Of a DNA stretch of 64,000 nucleotides, positions 10,822 to 26,100 are shown piece after piece. The DNA is taken from assembly GCA_030737835.1 (NCBI GenBank), contig CM060849.1:28020311-28084310 (forward strand), in the 5' to 3' direction. A model generated the notes under the pieces. The model was not told the origin of the DNA, did no database searches, and saw only the letters and a program-made list of their open reading frames with translations. Position numbers and translations under genes: made by a program. Source of the stretch: Acorus gramineus (taxonomy: Eukaryota > Streptophyta > Magnoliopsida > Acorales > Acoraceae). The stretch's first letter is position 1; each line of letters begins with the position of its first letter.

Positions 10822-13057
10822 GGGGGAATTGCCCATATACCCTTGGACTTTATTTTTTTCATGCCCTTTGAGTTTTTTTTATTTTTTTTTACCCCTGCAC
10901 TTTTGTCCCATTTTTTTTTTACCTTTATTTTTTCTTAATACCAATATTCTCCCCTCATATAAGACAAACTAAAATCATTCTCCCTTACTTTTTTTTCTTC
11001 TCCTTCTTCAAACGAGTGTTTTGTCTTCGTTCCCCAAACGAGCGCAACTCACCGATCAACTTCACCCCATCGACGTTCACCTCGCCGCTCACCTCGTCAC
11101 TAAGGAGAACCGCCATCATAGATACCGTTGCCATGACACCGCTGTATACATCGCTCCTTCATCTCCCACTTGCGTCCAGTCATGGAGAGACCAAGAACTC
11201 CAGGAGCAACGGCAATGGAGGTAGCGATGGCGGTGATGGCGGAAATTGATAAAAGAAGAAGAGCTGAAGAGGTGATGTCGAAAAGGAGGTGATGCCTTTT
11301 CTATGTTGGTTGTTTTAATTTCATTTTTTTTTGAGTTCTGTCAATCTTAGTTTCAGAAAAAATGAATTTTTAATGTGTGTTGGCTGATTTGGGGTCTTTT
11401 TTTTTTAATAAGTAGAGGATATTTGATATTAATCATTGAGTTTAGACCACTCATTCAATAGAATCAACTGAATGAGAGCTAAAGATAGTCATAAAATTCA
11501 CATTTGATGATGGTTTAAAAAATATATGAGAGAGGGCAACTAATATACTTTGTTGTTCTGAGTTTATACTTCTTGGTTTGTTTTACATTTCATTCTGTTA
11601 AGTGTTGCTATGTGAATGATTTCTGTAAACCAACAATTATATTATGCAAATTCTTATCAAGTTTTTGTAATTTTGTATTTTATATTTGTACATGGTTATT
11701 ACATTTTAGTAAATTTGTGTAAATCTCTATCATTTACATATATGTAAATTGTTGGTTTAATTATGTAATTGGGTATTGTTTGTAATTGGTGTTACATTAT
11801 GTAATTGTATTATAGTTGTTATATGAATGATATATGATATTACATTAATAGTTGTTATATTGTAGTTGTTACATTGGGCATTACATTCTATAATTGTTGC
11901 TTTACGTAGATTGGGCATTAGTTTAATTCCATAAACTAATATATCTCTGTCTAATAGTTTGCGCATTACATGATATCCTTAGTGTAATTGTGTTGTAGTT
12001 GCGGTATTACATTTTGTGAATAACAGTTTCAATTGTAATTGGACATTATATTGGTAGTTATTTTGTTGTAGTTGTTACATTGGATATATAATATTAGTAA
12101 GTTTTGTAATTGATAGTTTTTGTTCTTGGTAGTCTTTATAATTGAATTGTTTCATTTATGTAAATAGTAATTTCTATTATGTAAATGGTAGTTTATGTTT
12201 TGCAAATGGAAGTTTATGTAATTTTTTATTACAGTTCTGTACGTTGTAATTATAAATCTGTGATTGAACATCACAATTTTATACTAAATCTGATGTATGT
12301 ATATCTTATATGCAAAGGAGATCAACCACATGTGTTACATAAAATAAGAAATGGAGGGGGAAATTGTTTTTTAAAAAAAATGGTAAACTAACCATTAAGA
12401 CAGCCGTGCATCCGCCAACGTATCCTAGGGGAACCCCTATTTCCCCTAACATCTTTTCGATGGATCCTCTGAGCAAGATATATATAAATCACATTAGTAC
12501 AAAAATGTAATGCCCTATCACATAAATATAACAACTTAAAAAATTAATATGAAATTACATAAAGTATTATTTACAAAACATAAACTATCATATACAGAAA
12601 ATAAACTACTATTTACATAACAGAAATTACCATTTACTGAACAGACACAATTCAATTACAAAGACCACTAAGAACGGAAACTATAAACTGTTAATAACAA
12701 AAAATAACCAATGTTACATATCCAATGTAATAAATACAACAGAACCACAACATGATAAACATATCCAATGTAACAACTATAACATAATTATAATATAACT
12801 AACTAGGACTATTTAACGATGATTAATTTAAGCTCCAACAGTACTAAAATAATAGTGTATCAAGTGGTTCTAATTAACTAACAACTTGAACTATAAAGCA
12901 TATTTTGAATACGTTCAGAAACTACAATGAAATGCCCAATTACATAATTAAACTAACTAATTACATAAATTTATTAAACATGTACATATATAAAATTTTC
13001 AATTACAGGAACCTATCAATTTGATAATCAATTCATTAAAACAACAACAACAACAAC

Positions 13058-13116
<59 letters not shown>

Positions 13117-13866
13117 AAGAAAAAAAACCACAAAAGAAAACCAAACCAAGATGACAAAATGAAGATACTATGACGTGGAAAACGAAAGCATTAAGAATAC
13201 ACGTGAAAAAAAACTTTGTCACGGCCATGTTTTTCTTACATTGTTTACATGTCTTCTTCTTCATCATGCCTTGTCACAACACGCTTTCATCTTCTCGTTC
13301 ATTCTGATCAGCCGCCTCTGTAGAAAAACACATACACACCCAATTCATCTATGACCCATTTCATTAAAACACAAACAGTGAAAACAAATCAAAATCGCCC
13401 CCCAAAAAAAATCAACTTTTCAGACAAATTATGTATTTTCGTGCACCACTCCGTTTCGAGCCGGACCTCGACCGCGCCGACTTCATCTGCTACTCGGCAG
13501 AAGCCGACGACGCCTACAACGTGGACGGTTCGGATCAGGCGGTGGAGGTCAGAGAGGTTGAAGGAGGTCTCGCCAGTAGAGATCTCGAACCAGAGATTGG
13601 AGATGGTCTTGATCTCCGGCTTGACACCCCATAAGGAGGAGTTGATAGGGAGACGGGACTGCAATGTGAGAGGGAGATCGGTGTGGAGAGGGGAGGATTT
13701 AAGGGGAAAAGGGTGGGGTAATTTCGGTAGGGAAAAAAGTGATGTGGCAGGAGTGAAGGGTAAAAAAAAAGGGGACAAGTCTGCAAAGGTAAAAAAAAAA
13801 TTTCTAAAGGCCAGAGGCACAGAAAAAATGAGAGGATTGGTCTAGGGGTATTTGGACAATTCCCTC
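10822..13866. mobile_element. Long fold-back MULE with perfect 9-bp TSD
   Basis: TTTTATAAA occurs at 10813-10821 and 13867-13875, an exact 9-bp duplication. The element begins GGGGGAATTGCCCATATACC, and the reverse complement of its right end begins GAGGGAATTGTCCAAATACC. Further in, the arms remain inverted copies. About 11640-12250 pairs imperfectly with 12490-13020, for example tttatgttttgcaaatgg on the left against tttatgttttgtaaataa in the reversed right arm. The loop is about 12255-12485. No transposase is present. GC-richer segments at 11030-11250 and 13430-13720 hold short open frames of unknown origin that could be captured host DNA. Confidence 0.82.
13042..13114. repeat. (CAA)n/(TAA)n microsatellite
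   Basis: About six CAA units run into roughly twenty TAA units, inside the right arm of the fold-back MULE. The antisense poly-isoleucine/valine frame here is an artefact of the repeat. Confidence 0.95.
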
Positions 13867-14359
13867 TTTTATAAAACATATATGCTTCAACACTTTATAT
13901 GATAACCATCATAATATATCAATTTATGTACACATTTAGGTGATGTTAATTATATCTGTCTATCCATGATCTCAAAAGAAAATTTAATCAGCAATACTTA
14001 CTTAAGAGATTCTCATCAATAATTGTATTGATGGATGAGACATGTGTCGTCCATTCATTAAATTTTTATCAATAGTTTTTAAATAAAGCAAGATTTTTAA
14101 CATTTTTATGAATACAAGACATGTGTCGTCCATTCATATTGTACATACTGATTCCATTAGTATATACTGATATGATAATTTTTTATCTCATAAAATATTA
14201 TGACATATGTTATTTGTGTATACTTATGACTAGATTTATGACTCAACTATGGGGTTATAATTATCCTATTATTTTTTTAATCTAATATTTATTCAAAATA
14301 AAAAGATTCACAATTTTTTATTGAAAACCTGAACAATTAATCCATATTTCATTCTGATT

Positions 14360-14545
14360 TTTTTTAAATAACAAATAGGATAAATTAACCACCAACCACT
14401 TATTTTTCCACTTATTCCCTTGTGCCACATTAACATAGGATATGAGGAAAAGTGTGAATAGAGTGGTGCATCACAGGATTTGATTTCTTGACCTCTTTAA
14501 GTCGGGAGGTGTTTATCAACTTAACCAAAATTCAGTGAGCTTTAT
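14360..14545 (-). mobile_element. tRNA-derived SINE (minus strand)
   Basis: Read on the minus strand, 14530-14470 has a tRNA-like head: tggttaagttgataaacacc resembles a polymerase III A box, and gaggtcaagaaatcaaatcc resembles a B box. The body then runs about 110 bp to an A-rich stretch (plus-strand TTTTTTTT at about 14360). The head is homologous to 17424-17490 (shared gaggtcaag.gatcaaatcct and taaaca..tcccc-like phrases). No clear TSD was found. Confidence 0.5.
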
Positions 14546-15208
14546 GTATGTCTTAAGATAATATGGTTATACTTTTGAACGAGTGAATATGATTAAACTA
14601 TATTTATCTCCTTAATATAACTATCTGAGCTTATTTTAACTTATCAAAATATAGTTATAATAGTTTATCCATATTAAACAAACATTTTTTTTTTTTTTTA
14701 GATACACCTACTTTTATTCACTTGCTTATTTGTGAAACAAATGGAGAATTACTCTATGACTTGTTCCCTCACCAAACTATTCGTCAAAGATAATAAAGTT
14801 CATAGCTTAAGTCATTATGGTAGGAAATAATGCAAGGTTTAAACTTTAAAATGACGGAGACTATAGGATCTCAAATTAATATTTAACATTGGATGGACTT
14901 AATTTTAAACAGTGATTAAGACATTAAGAACCCTAAATTGTCATGGGTAAGGTAGGTGGGGGTGGGGAGACGAGAGTTCCGAATGAGATTCTTTGAGTTC
15001 TCAACAAAGAGAAACTATGTGTTAACCAACCAACCAATGAGTATTACATAAATAATTTAAAATAAATTTAAATGTGCATGCACTGATTTTTTTTATAAAT
15101 GACATCACAAATGATGTATTTTTTATAAAGTTGATTTTTTCACATCATAGATTCCCTGTGAACTCCAAAGGGACTATTTGCTGGTAATTGTGTATTGCAT
15201 GTGTGGAG

Positions 15209-16115
15209 TAGGCCTGTCAACGGGTCGGGTCCAGACCCGGACCCGACCTAGACCCGATTGCATGTGTAATATACCTGACTCGATTTGGACCTGACCCGGT
15301 GGACCCGAACAAACAAACGGGTCAGGTCCGGGTCCACCCCGCCCCGACCCATTGGACCCGAGACCGGATTGTTTTATTAAAATCTGCTCATATATTATAA
15401 GACCATTAGTATTAGTTGATACATAATTTTATTTCTTACTTAACTTGTTTTTGTATCTACAAGTTCATGAGTAATAATCATAACAAACCCATAAATCATA
15501 AGTTATAATCATAATCATAACATTTTTTTTTTGTGTTGATGTTGCAACTTGCAAAAACTTGATTGTTTAATATGTAATAAACTTAGTAATGTATTGTCGT
15601 CGGTTTGTTTTGGACAATTAACTTATTAGCTTTTGAATTTGTTTGATTAATTAATTTGTTGCATGATTTATGTTTATTATTTAGGTTAATATGTTAATGT
15701 TTATTGTTTTGAATGTTGTTTAGGTTAATATTGTTTTGAATGTTTGTATAATTAGTTATGTTTATTATTTAGGTTAATATGTTTTTTATGTTAGTGATTA
15801 TTGTTTTGGATGTTGTTTAATAATTCATTTACTTCTTTTGAATTGTATAAAATTATATCCAAACATAGTCTCATTAATAATAATGTTTTATTACAAAAAA
15901 TTTTAAATAGAATGATAATGCAAACAAATACATGAGCTCTTCTTATTTTTTTATTTTTTATTTATCAACCATCTGGGTCGGGTCAGACCCGGACCCGACC
16001 CGGGTCCGACGGATTCAGGCCCGGGTCCACATTTTCCTAGACCCGTCGGGTCTTGTCACAGATCGGGTCCGGATCCACCTTGACCCAATCCAGATCCGAC
16101 CTGTTGATAGGTCTA
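15209..16115. mobile_element. hAT-like non-autonomous element, second family
   Basis: Begins taggcctgtcaacgggtcgg; the reverse complement of the right end begins tagacctatcaacaggtcgg. These TIRs (over 30 bp, imperfect) are of the T-A-G-G-x-x-T-G-T-C-A-A hAT type. Flanking 8-mers GTGTGGAG (15201-15208) and GTTTGAAG (16116-16123) match at 6 of 8. Both ends are rich in gggtc/gaccc phrases around an AT-rich core. The small frame at 15932-16138 reads through these end repeats and is not a gene. Confidence 0.7.
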
Positions 16116-16123
16116 GTTTGAAG

Positions 16124-17040
16124 ATATTATTTTATTAATAAAGACAATAAAAAAAGGTAGTCAAAATTGAGGCGCTTCGTTTGGTGGCATTAAAAGAAGG
16201 ATCCACGAAAGAGAGGTCAAGATCTCATGAAATGGACGTCTGAGATTTGGCGTCTCACTTGGCGGGATAACACTGTTCCATTGTGGGCCATGACCGTGGA
16301 TTACGTTATGATGGGACGTTCTTGGGTTGTTTAAAAATGGGCCAGCCTCTTATGGGCCCTTGATGAGCCCGTGAATCCAGGTCATTTTAACGGCCCACGA
16401 TTTAACAAGCTGGTGTGGCCCTCATCATAGGCATGGATACCTTTTCCCCAGTTACTTACTTGGGTGCAACTTAATCGGCTTGATTTCATATATTTTTATT
16501 TACAATTTCACATACAGTATCATTTCAATAACATATACTTCATTTAGTATGAAGGGGTACACACACACACACATGTATAAATCAAAACATCTGGGATTGC
16601 ATCGCAGGATTTTCTAGAAATGTCTTAATTAATGACAATTGTGTTTTAGTTACAATTAACAAATTAGCAACAATTTGATTAGGAAAAATATTACACAAGG
16701 TCCTCTTTACATTAGAGACTAGTTGTCGTCATGTTAACAAGTTCCTTTTTCATCATTTTTTTTTATCGTTGTTCCTTGTAAGGAAAATACTACACTCATT
16801 TATTACTACAATCACTTGTAATTCAAATATGCTTTGAATTTGGAGGGCATAAAAAAAAGTAAAGTAAGTATGTGAATTAATTGAATGAATGTTTTCTTGC
16901 ATATTCACTAATAAAGCGTATATACTCGTCTAATCATGTATATGTTGTATTAGAGCATTAATATACTGGGTTAGGATTACGTGAATGACTAAGGGTCAGT
17001 TTAACATCCATTTTCATTTTCCTTCTACTTGAGATAATGA
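16124..17040. other. Spacer without visible gene
   Basis: Includes a moderately GC-rich stretch at 16150-16450 with tgggcc/ggccca motifs, which elsewhere in plants are often promoter (TCP-type) sites. No neighbouring start is close enough to assign it. An (AC)n run lies at about 16560-16572. Confidence 0.35.
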
Positions 17041-17050
17041 TAATTAAAAT

Positions 17051-17132
17051 AATTCTCAAGTCTTCTAGTCGTGTTTGGGTATCTCGTGAAAAATTCTCAA
17101 GTCTTCTAGTCGTGTTTGGGTATCTCGTGAAA
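17051..17132. repeat. 41-bp tandem duplication
   Basis: Two adjacent, essentially identical units of 41 bp, each with aattctcaagtcttctagtc followed by gtgtttgggtatctcgtg. Their identity suggests a recent duplication. Confidence 0.9.
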
Positions 17133-17252
17133 AATTTTCTTTGTTACTCTTACCCACAAAATCTATCAGAATTAGAATTGGATTTATTAGATATAAAAAG
17201 CAGAAGCAGAACGGGCCATCTACATGCCAATACATAGGGACAGTTGTATGGA

Positions 17253-17727
17253 AGAACATCTTCAATGTATATGTTAGCTAAACAAGATATTAAAGTGCTA
17301 TGTCAGCACTTTATACCTCCACTACACACTCATTTATTACATTCATATTTAATTGGTTGTTGTTGCTCCAATGGACTAGCTAAATAAACTAACCAAACCA
17401 ATAGTGGGCCCCACCTCTCCACCCACTTAAGTCGGTAAACATCTCCCCTCTTTGTGAAAGAGGTCAAGGGATCAAATCCTGGGGAGCATCATTCTTAAAA
17501 AAAAAACCTCTCAAATGTATTTTTTATTAATTTTTTAAGGAGAACTATCACGTGGGGCCCACATTTGACTAGCTAAAACACTAGCTACAGTTAGCATGAA
17601 AGATAACATCTGACACGTGAGGCCCACATTTAGCTCCCTCTTAACATCTCCATTGGAACAACATTTTTACATGTTATGTAAAATATAACACTAACATGTT
17701 AATTAACATATCCATTGGAGATGCTCT
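17253..17727. mobile_element. MITE with GAGCATCTCCAA-type ends
   Basis: The left end AGAACATCTTCAATG and the reverse complement of the right end AGAGCATCTCCAATG are imperfect TIRs of about 15 bp, continuing with tatatgtta and atatgtta. GGA flanks both sides, a possible 3-bp duplication. A right end of the same type (ggttggagatgctctta) occurs alone near 46543-46558. A SINE-like unit sits inside. Confidence 0.6.
17424..17506 (+). mobile_element. tRNA-derived SINE fragment nested in MITE
   Basis: A-box-like cttaagtcggtaaacatc, B-box-like aggtcaagggatcaaatcct, then a run of ten A residues at 17497-17506. It is homologous in the head to the minus-strand SINE at 14360-14545. It is short and may lack its 5' start. 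Confidence 0.5.
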
Positions 17728-17729
17728 GG

Positions 17730-20512
<2,783 letters not shown>

Positions 20513-22259
20513 GTGGACTGGAATTCAAAAGTTCTAACTTTTGAATTCAAATTCTGGATTTGGATGCATTTGAGGCTATCATCTGTAGTGGTTGTTTGGT
20601 TATTTGTTTTCTTCCAATGGGAAATTATAGTTTTTTGTGGTGTTATTTGAGTGAGCTACATTACCATATAAAAACAATGGCATGCTTTGAACTCTGCTCG
20701 CAGCCTGTGAACACTCCATTTTCTAGAGTTTTGTCTAATATAGATCAACATAATTTTCAAATAGGATGCTGCAGCTTGTTTTTTTACAGTCGTCACGTCA
20801 CGTCCCAAATACAATATATAAAATCACGTTTGTGTGCATCCTATTATGATAAATGTATAAACATATGCATTCAATTCAGACAAATATGTGTTTCATTTTT
20901 TTATAATAATTTTTAAAATGTGTGCTAGTTGTGAATGGAATTGTAAAATGGAATGAACTATACAATTTTCATTCAATTAATATTTGTAGTTGACGGAATA
21001 TACAAATGACGGTGCAACATCATGGAAACCATGAATTATAATACAAGATTGATGATGTTTTATGAAATAATGCCAAAGTCTTGGGAGTTCAATTAGTGGA
21101 TTTTTTTTTTAGATCAATCAGACATTCATCAAATGAAATGGTCCATTATATTAATCACACACCACTTCATTCACTTTATGAAATTAGAAGCATTCATCTG
21201 ACCAGGCAAAAACATGCACAAACAGTATGATTTATTTTTTATTTGGCGTCTGTGAATGATTCAAAATTGGTATACTCGGTAATGCCAATGGAGCTGTATT
21301 GGATTTGGATGAGGTAACCATAAAATTACTCATATTTCATAATTTTGAAAGAAAAAAAAATTGTCATTCCTTTCACTTTTGCAACTCCACATGTATGTTT
21401 AAAAAATTACATTCATTTACAACAACAAATAATAGAACGTACATTCAAACGATTAAATACGTATATTATGTATTTCATTAAGAAAAAGTGGGGACTACAA
21501 AATTTGAATTATTAATTTAAAATTTCTTTTGCCAACTCATTATCAGGGTGGTTGGGCGGCTACTTGTGCATTAAGCAGATGCCCCGGCCCATGCGTGCTT
21601 TGGTGGGCTTGGATTACCCAGGAGAATATGGGCCATGGGCCGAATCATAATAAAAGCGGGTGTGCACGAGCCCATGCGTGATTTGCTGGGCTTGTGCCAC
21701 CAAGAAGGCAGAGGCCATCGAAGGGAGGACGTCGGAAAACACATGTACTCGAAATTTTAAATTTTACTTACATTTATTGAAAATTGATTTATTTAACTCG
21801 AAATAAAGTAATATATATTTTTTATTAAAATGTATACCTTATTATATGATGTTTACTATTTAAAAAAAAATAAAAACATACATGATCTGACTTAGTCGAA
21901 CATTTTCCATGCAACAATGAGTGTTTTCACCGTCTTCTTTTTCAGCACCCATTCCACTCTTATATATATGTTTGTATTAAAAAGATATATACCTCTTTAA
22001 ATTTTTTCATATTTACGGTAGACCCCCTCCTATTGGACTTTTTGGAAATAAAAAAAAGGTACACACAATCTGAGTAGATCACCTTATCACCTCATCAAAA
22101 AAAAAAAAAAAGTTAGGAATAATCATTCTTGCATTTTTATAGTTTTAACATACTTTGATAGTCCTTATTATCGTCCTCACACCTATTTAATTTTTTTTTA
22201 CCACTTTAATGTCGGAAGTACTTGAATTAATCAAATGCATATATCCTTATATTCTTCTA
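20513..22259. other. ROP 3' region and spacer
   Basis: The first few hundred bases should hold the ROP 3' untranslated region. At 21540-21730 a GC-richer stretch contains two imperfect direct copies of gcccatgcgtg.tttg.tggg about 85 bp apart, probably remnants of an unclassified repeat. No further gene is seen. Confidence 0.4.
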
Positions 22260-22268
22260 ATTAAGTAT

Positions 22269-23173
22269 GGGTTTTTGTAAACGAGTGCCCTCAGAGCACT
22301 GGTTAACCCACATTTATTACTATTTTTTAAAGCAACCCAATAAATTAATTATGATATGGTTAACAAAAATAAAAGATTTTTTAAAATACCAACAACACCC
22401 CTAATAAATTCACCACATTTTCTTCACCCAATTTTTCCCTCCCTTACACAATGTTTAAAAATAAAAAATGTTACTAGCATAAATAAGATATTTTCAGAAA
22501 AAAATGTCTTATTTATGTAAAAAAAAAATGTATGTATACCAAACAATTGAACAATTTTTTTTTTTTTTTGTATATAAAGTCAATTTTTTTGATATATTAT
22601 TTATGAGTAACAAAAGATTACAACGCTTACAATAGAGAAAAATAGACATATTAAGAATATAAAATTGTTCAATTAGTATTTCACTGAAAAAATTGGATTC
22701 AGAACCAATTCCATTAAAGTCACTTTCTTTCATAAATCTTTTGTAACCTCTTTCTTCTTTTTTTGAACACCATTTGATGGAACGCCATCTTTTCTCTTCG
22801 GGCATGTGGTGATATTATGACCAATATATATGCTTGCATAGACCACATGATTTGTTTTGTTTAACTACTTCTCTTTCACCTCTAATCCTTCTCTTTCTAG
22901 GACGCTCTTCTTGTTTGGAAATTAGAGGACACTCAACAAAATCTTATGGGAGAGAGAGAGAGTGGAGGGAAAAAAATTTAGTATTGGAGAGAAAAAATAA
23001 GATATGGGAGGGAAGAAGAAGAAAAAATGGTGAATTTATTAGGGGTGTTGTTAGTTTTTTAAAAAAAAATTATTTTTTTATACTCATATCATAATTAATT
23101 TATTGAGTTATCTAAAAAGATAACAATAAATATGAGTTAATCAGTGTCCTAATGACACTCGTTAACAAAACCC
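22269..23173 (-). mobile_element. MULE with long TIRs and perfect 9-bp TSD
   Basis: ATTAAGTAT flanks both sides exactly (22260-22268 and 23174-23182). The left end starts gggtttttgtaaacgagtgc and the reverse complement of the right end gggttttgttaacgagtgtc. The arms stay alignable for about 160-190 bp, through ataaattaattatgatatg and aacaacacccctaataaatt. The 9-bp duplication and long TIRs identify a Mutator-like element of 905 bp. Between the arms lies a fragment of a FAR1-like gene on the minus strand. Confidence 0.88.
22730..22943 (-). pseudogene. FAR1/MULE-type C-terminal zinc-knuckle fragment
   Basis: Read on the minus strand from 22943, a frame encodes a basic linker (EERPRKRRIRGEREVV) and then CGLCK. 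After a one-base shift the adjoining frame continues with GHNITTCPKRKDG and ends at a stop at 22730. Together these form the C-x2-C-x(4-6)-G-H-x4-C pattern of the zinc knuckle at the C-terminus of FHY3/FAR1-related and other MULE-derived proteins. The rest of the transposase is missing. It lies between the TIRs of the MULE, so it is either the relic of that element's own transposase or a captured host FAR1-like piece. Confidence 0.55.
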
Positions 23174-23182
23174 ATTAAGTAT

Positions 23183-26100
23183 ATACTTATTTAACATTGT
23201 ATACTCTGTTAGATATTTCATATACTCAATCAATCAGGTATTGAAGAATAACTACTTCCCAATCTAATTTACCGTGTTTGTGAGGTTATAACCCGACCCA
23301 CATTCACCCATATCTTTCTAGAAGCCCCCATTTATTTAATTGACAAAAGTGATTTAAAAATTAACTTTCAAATACATCTAATAAGTGACATTCCAATTAG
23401 GTAGTAACTTTTGTCTCTACCCAATGCTTTTAGTACTCCAAAGCTACATTTGTTGTCTCCAACGATCATCAACTCAATGAATGAAATGTTTTTTTTTATT
23501 TAATTTAATAAATCAAATACATGGATACAGTTCCAATGAAATTCTCATAAATTAATTAAAATCCTTGTCTTCTCATACGAACGATCATGTAATTCCTCTT
23601 TTACCCCTCAATAATCAAAGTGGTGACAAATCATTAAATTCACCTAAAAATTAAAATTAAAAAATGGTATAATAAAGGACACTCGACTTTATGGTTTTGG
23701 ATTTTCTAAGGGTTTTTTTATTATCATTGAATCAGCCCAAAGTAGCCACATCAGTCGCTGACGAGCCCCTTCTAATAATTATATTTTTATTTAGGGACTT
23801 TTGTATATATACCCTCTATTATATTTTAATTTTATCAAAATACACATATTAACCCTTTGTGCAAAATTCATGCATATGCGGTCATCTTCTATTTGGTGTG
23901 GTTCAACTTTGTTGTTTTTGCACCTGTTAAATACTGGTGAAATGTTTAAAATGCATTATTTACATCGAATAGCTTTCTTCAACCTCTTCATCTTTTTCAA
24001 ACATCTTTCTCTCCCTTTTTTTAACATATTCATCTATTCAAACCCCCCCCCCCTCTCCTCTCTCTCTCTCTCTCTCTCTAACCTCCATCTCTTTCAAACA
24101 TCTTTCTTTTTTGTGCATCTTCAATGGTGGCAAGCTCATTGAATCTCTCTTATCATGGTGATATTCATTATTTCAAAAAAAAAATCATTGTGATATTATT
24201 GCAAGATTTGGACATATATCAAATAAAAAACAAAAGAAAAGAAGTTTTACAAGTGAAGGTGATCTAGGGTTTTTTTGGGACTTTAGGATTTTGATGTGAG
24301 GTTTTTGGATTAAACATGCATTTATAAGCTATGGGCATATTTGTTATTTTGCATGTTTGACTAAACCATTTAATCATCGTGCAGCTAAGATCAAATCTGA
24401 TATATATAAAAGGGTACATATACACTCATTTAAAGAAAAAATTAGATATTTTTGTACAATAAGTTCTAAGTTATTTGACAAAATTAAAATCTACCATGGA
24501 TATACATGAAAAAAACCATTTTATTTATTTTAAAAGATTCTCATATTTTTCTGTGCCAAAGATGGTTTTGGTTTTTAATGGTGGAGGAGTTGTAATTTAG
24601 CATCGAAAATTCAACGCATCTCACTTAAGGCGATTTGTGGTCGCATGTGCATCAATCAAAGCAAAAGCATGGTTTGCCATTTATGATTTGCACGTGTGTG
24701 TTGAAGCTTATTTTGCGGGAAAGGAACAATAAATAAATAAATAAAAATATTTATATTAATTACAGATAATGGACAGGGAGAGGAGGGGGGCATATGCACC
24801 CTCACATCCCATGCACCATGTCAACTTTGTGTCTATAACCCTCCAAAAAAAAAAAAAAAAAACTTTGAGTTTATAATTTGATTAATGAATTAATTTTTGG
24901 CACTATGTGCATCATTTTCTTGGATGGTATAAATGTTTTCGGGGGTGAGTTGAAATCTAGATGGATTATATTATGTATCAATGTATCATGAGAATGTCTT
25001 TCTCCACTGTTTATATGATATATCTATAGTAAGACTATAAGAATACATTATTATGTTTTGAGCAAATGCTATACATATAATTATTATTTAAAAAATGTTC
25101 TTCAAAGATGTTATACAATTAAGTTAACTTGAAAAATGAAAAAAAATGCCTCATATTCTTCTTTAATTATAGTGTGTTGAGGTCTACAAACCTATATATG
25201 TTCAACCGCATCATTTGATGGAATCCATGGACAAATTGCTAGTCGATCATCATCCATCAGAACATGACTATATTCTCGTTATAGAATACGCTTTACTTCT
25301 ACTACTGTGTGCCAACTATAATCAATATTTATATTTTTTTTTAGGAAACTTATACTATTTAACTTTAAGAAGATGTTACAAGTCTAAAACTTGTCTCAAA
25401 GCAAATAGATAAGGAGGGAAGAGAGAAAATTGAAAGGGGAGGCAGGAGAACACCACTAGTATGTGTCTTGTGACCCTAGGAGAGGGGAAGAAATTACATT
25501 GAAATGGAAAAAAAAAAAAAACATAAGACAGCAAAAAAAAAAAAAAACCACAAGATCCCTCTAACTTGGGTTCATCAACAACGCTCCTCCAGACATCCTC
25601 ACCAATATATTGTACAGTTACAATTTTTATCACAATGTAATAAATGTAAACTTTGTTTAATCTAGTACTATTTCGTGCAACTTAATCACTATTTTCCAAC
25701 TGTATATATACCTTCAAAATACAGTCCCTCACAGTTTTCTATATGAGAAGTCCATTAAATAAGGTTGCCATTTGTAAGGCATACAAGAGATCCAAAGCAA
25801 TTCACTTGCCTTTAAGGGGGTAACTGGTTTTCACCACAAACACGAATATATGGCTCATTTATAACATGCGTGTGCTCGTTGTTTCAAACTAGTATAAAGT
25901 GTTGTACAGCCACAGTTGAAAATAAAAAAAACAAAAAATAAGAGAAATTTATATCCCATTCTTTTTGCGGTCTCATTTACGATCAACACATATTTTAAAA
26001 TTTTTATTACGTACTTGATTAATAAAGTACATTTTTATTAAAAAAATATAATATTTGAATGAATTAAATACAAATATTTTTATATTTTTCCTAATAGTAT

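Noticed and set aside
13028-13267. Poly-Ile frame
   Set aside because: Product of the (TAA)n microsatellite.
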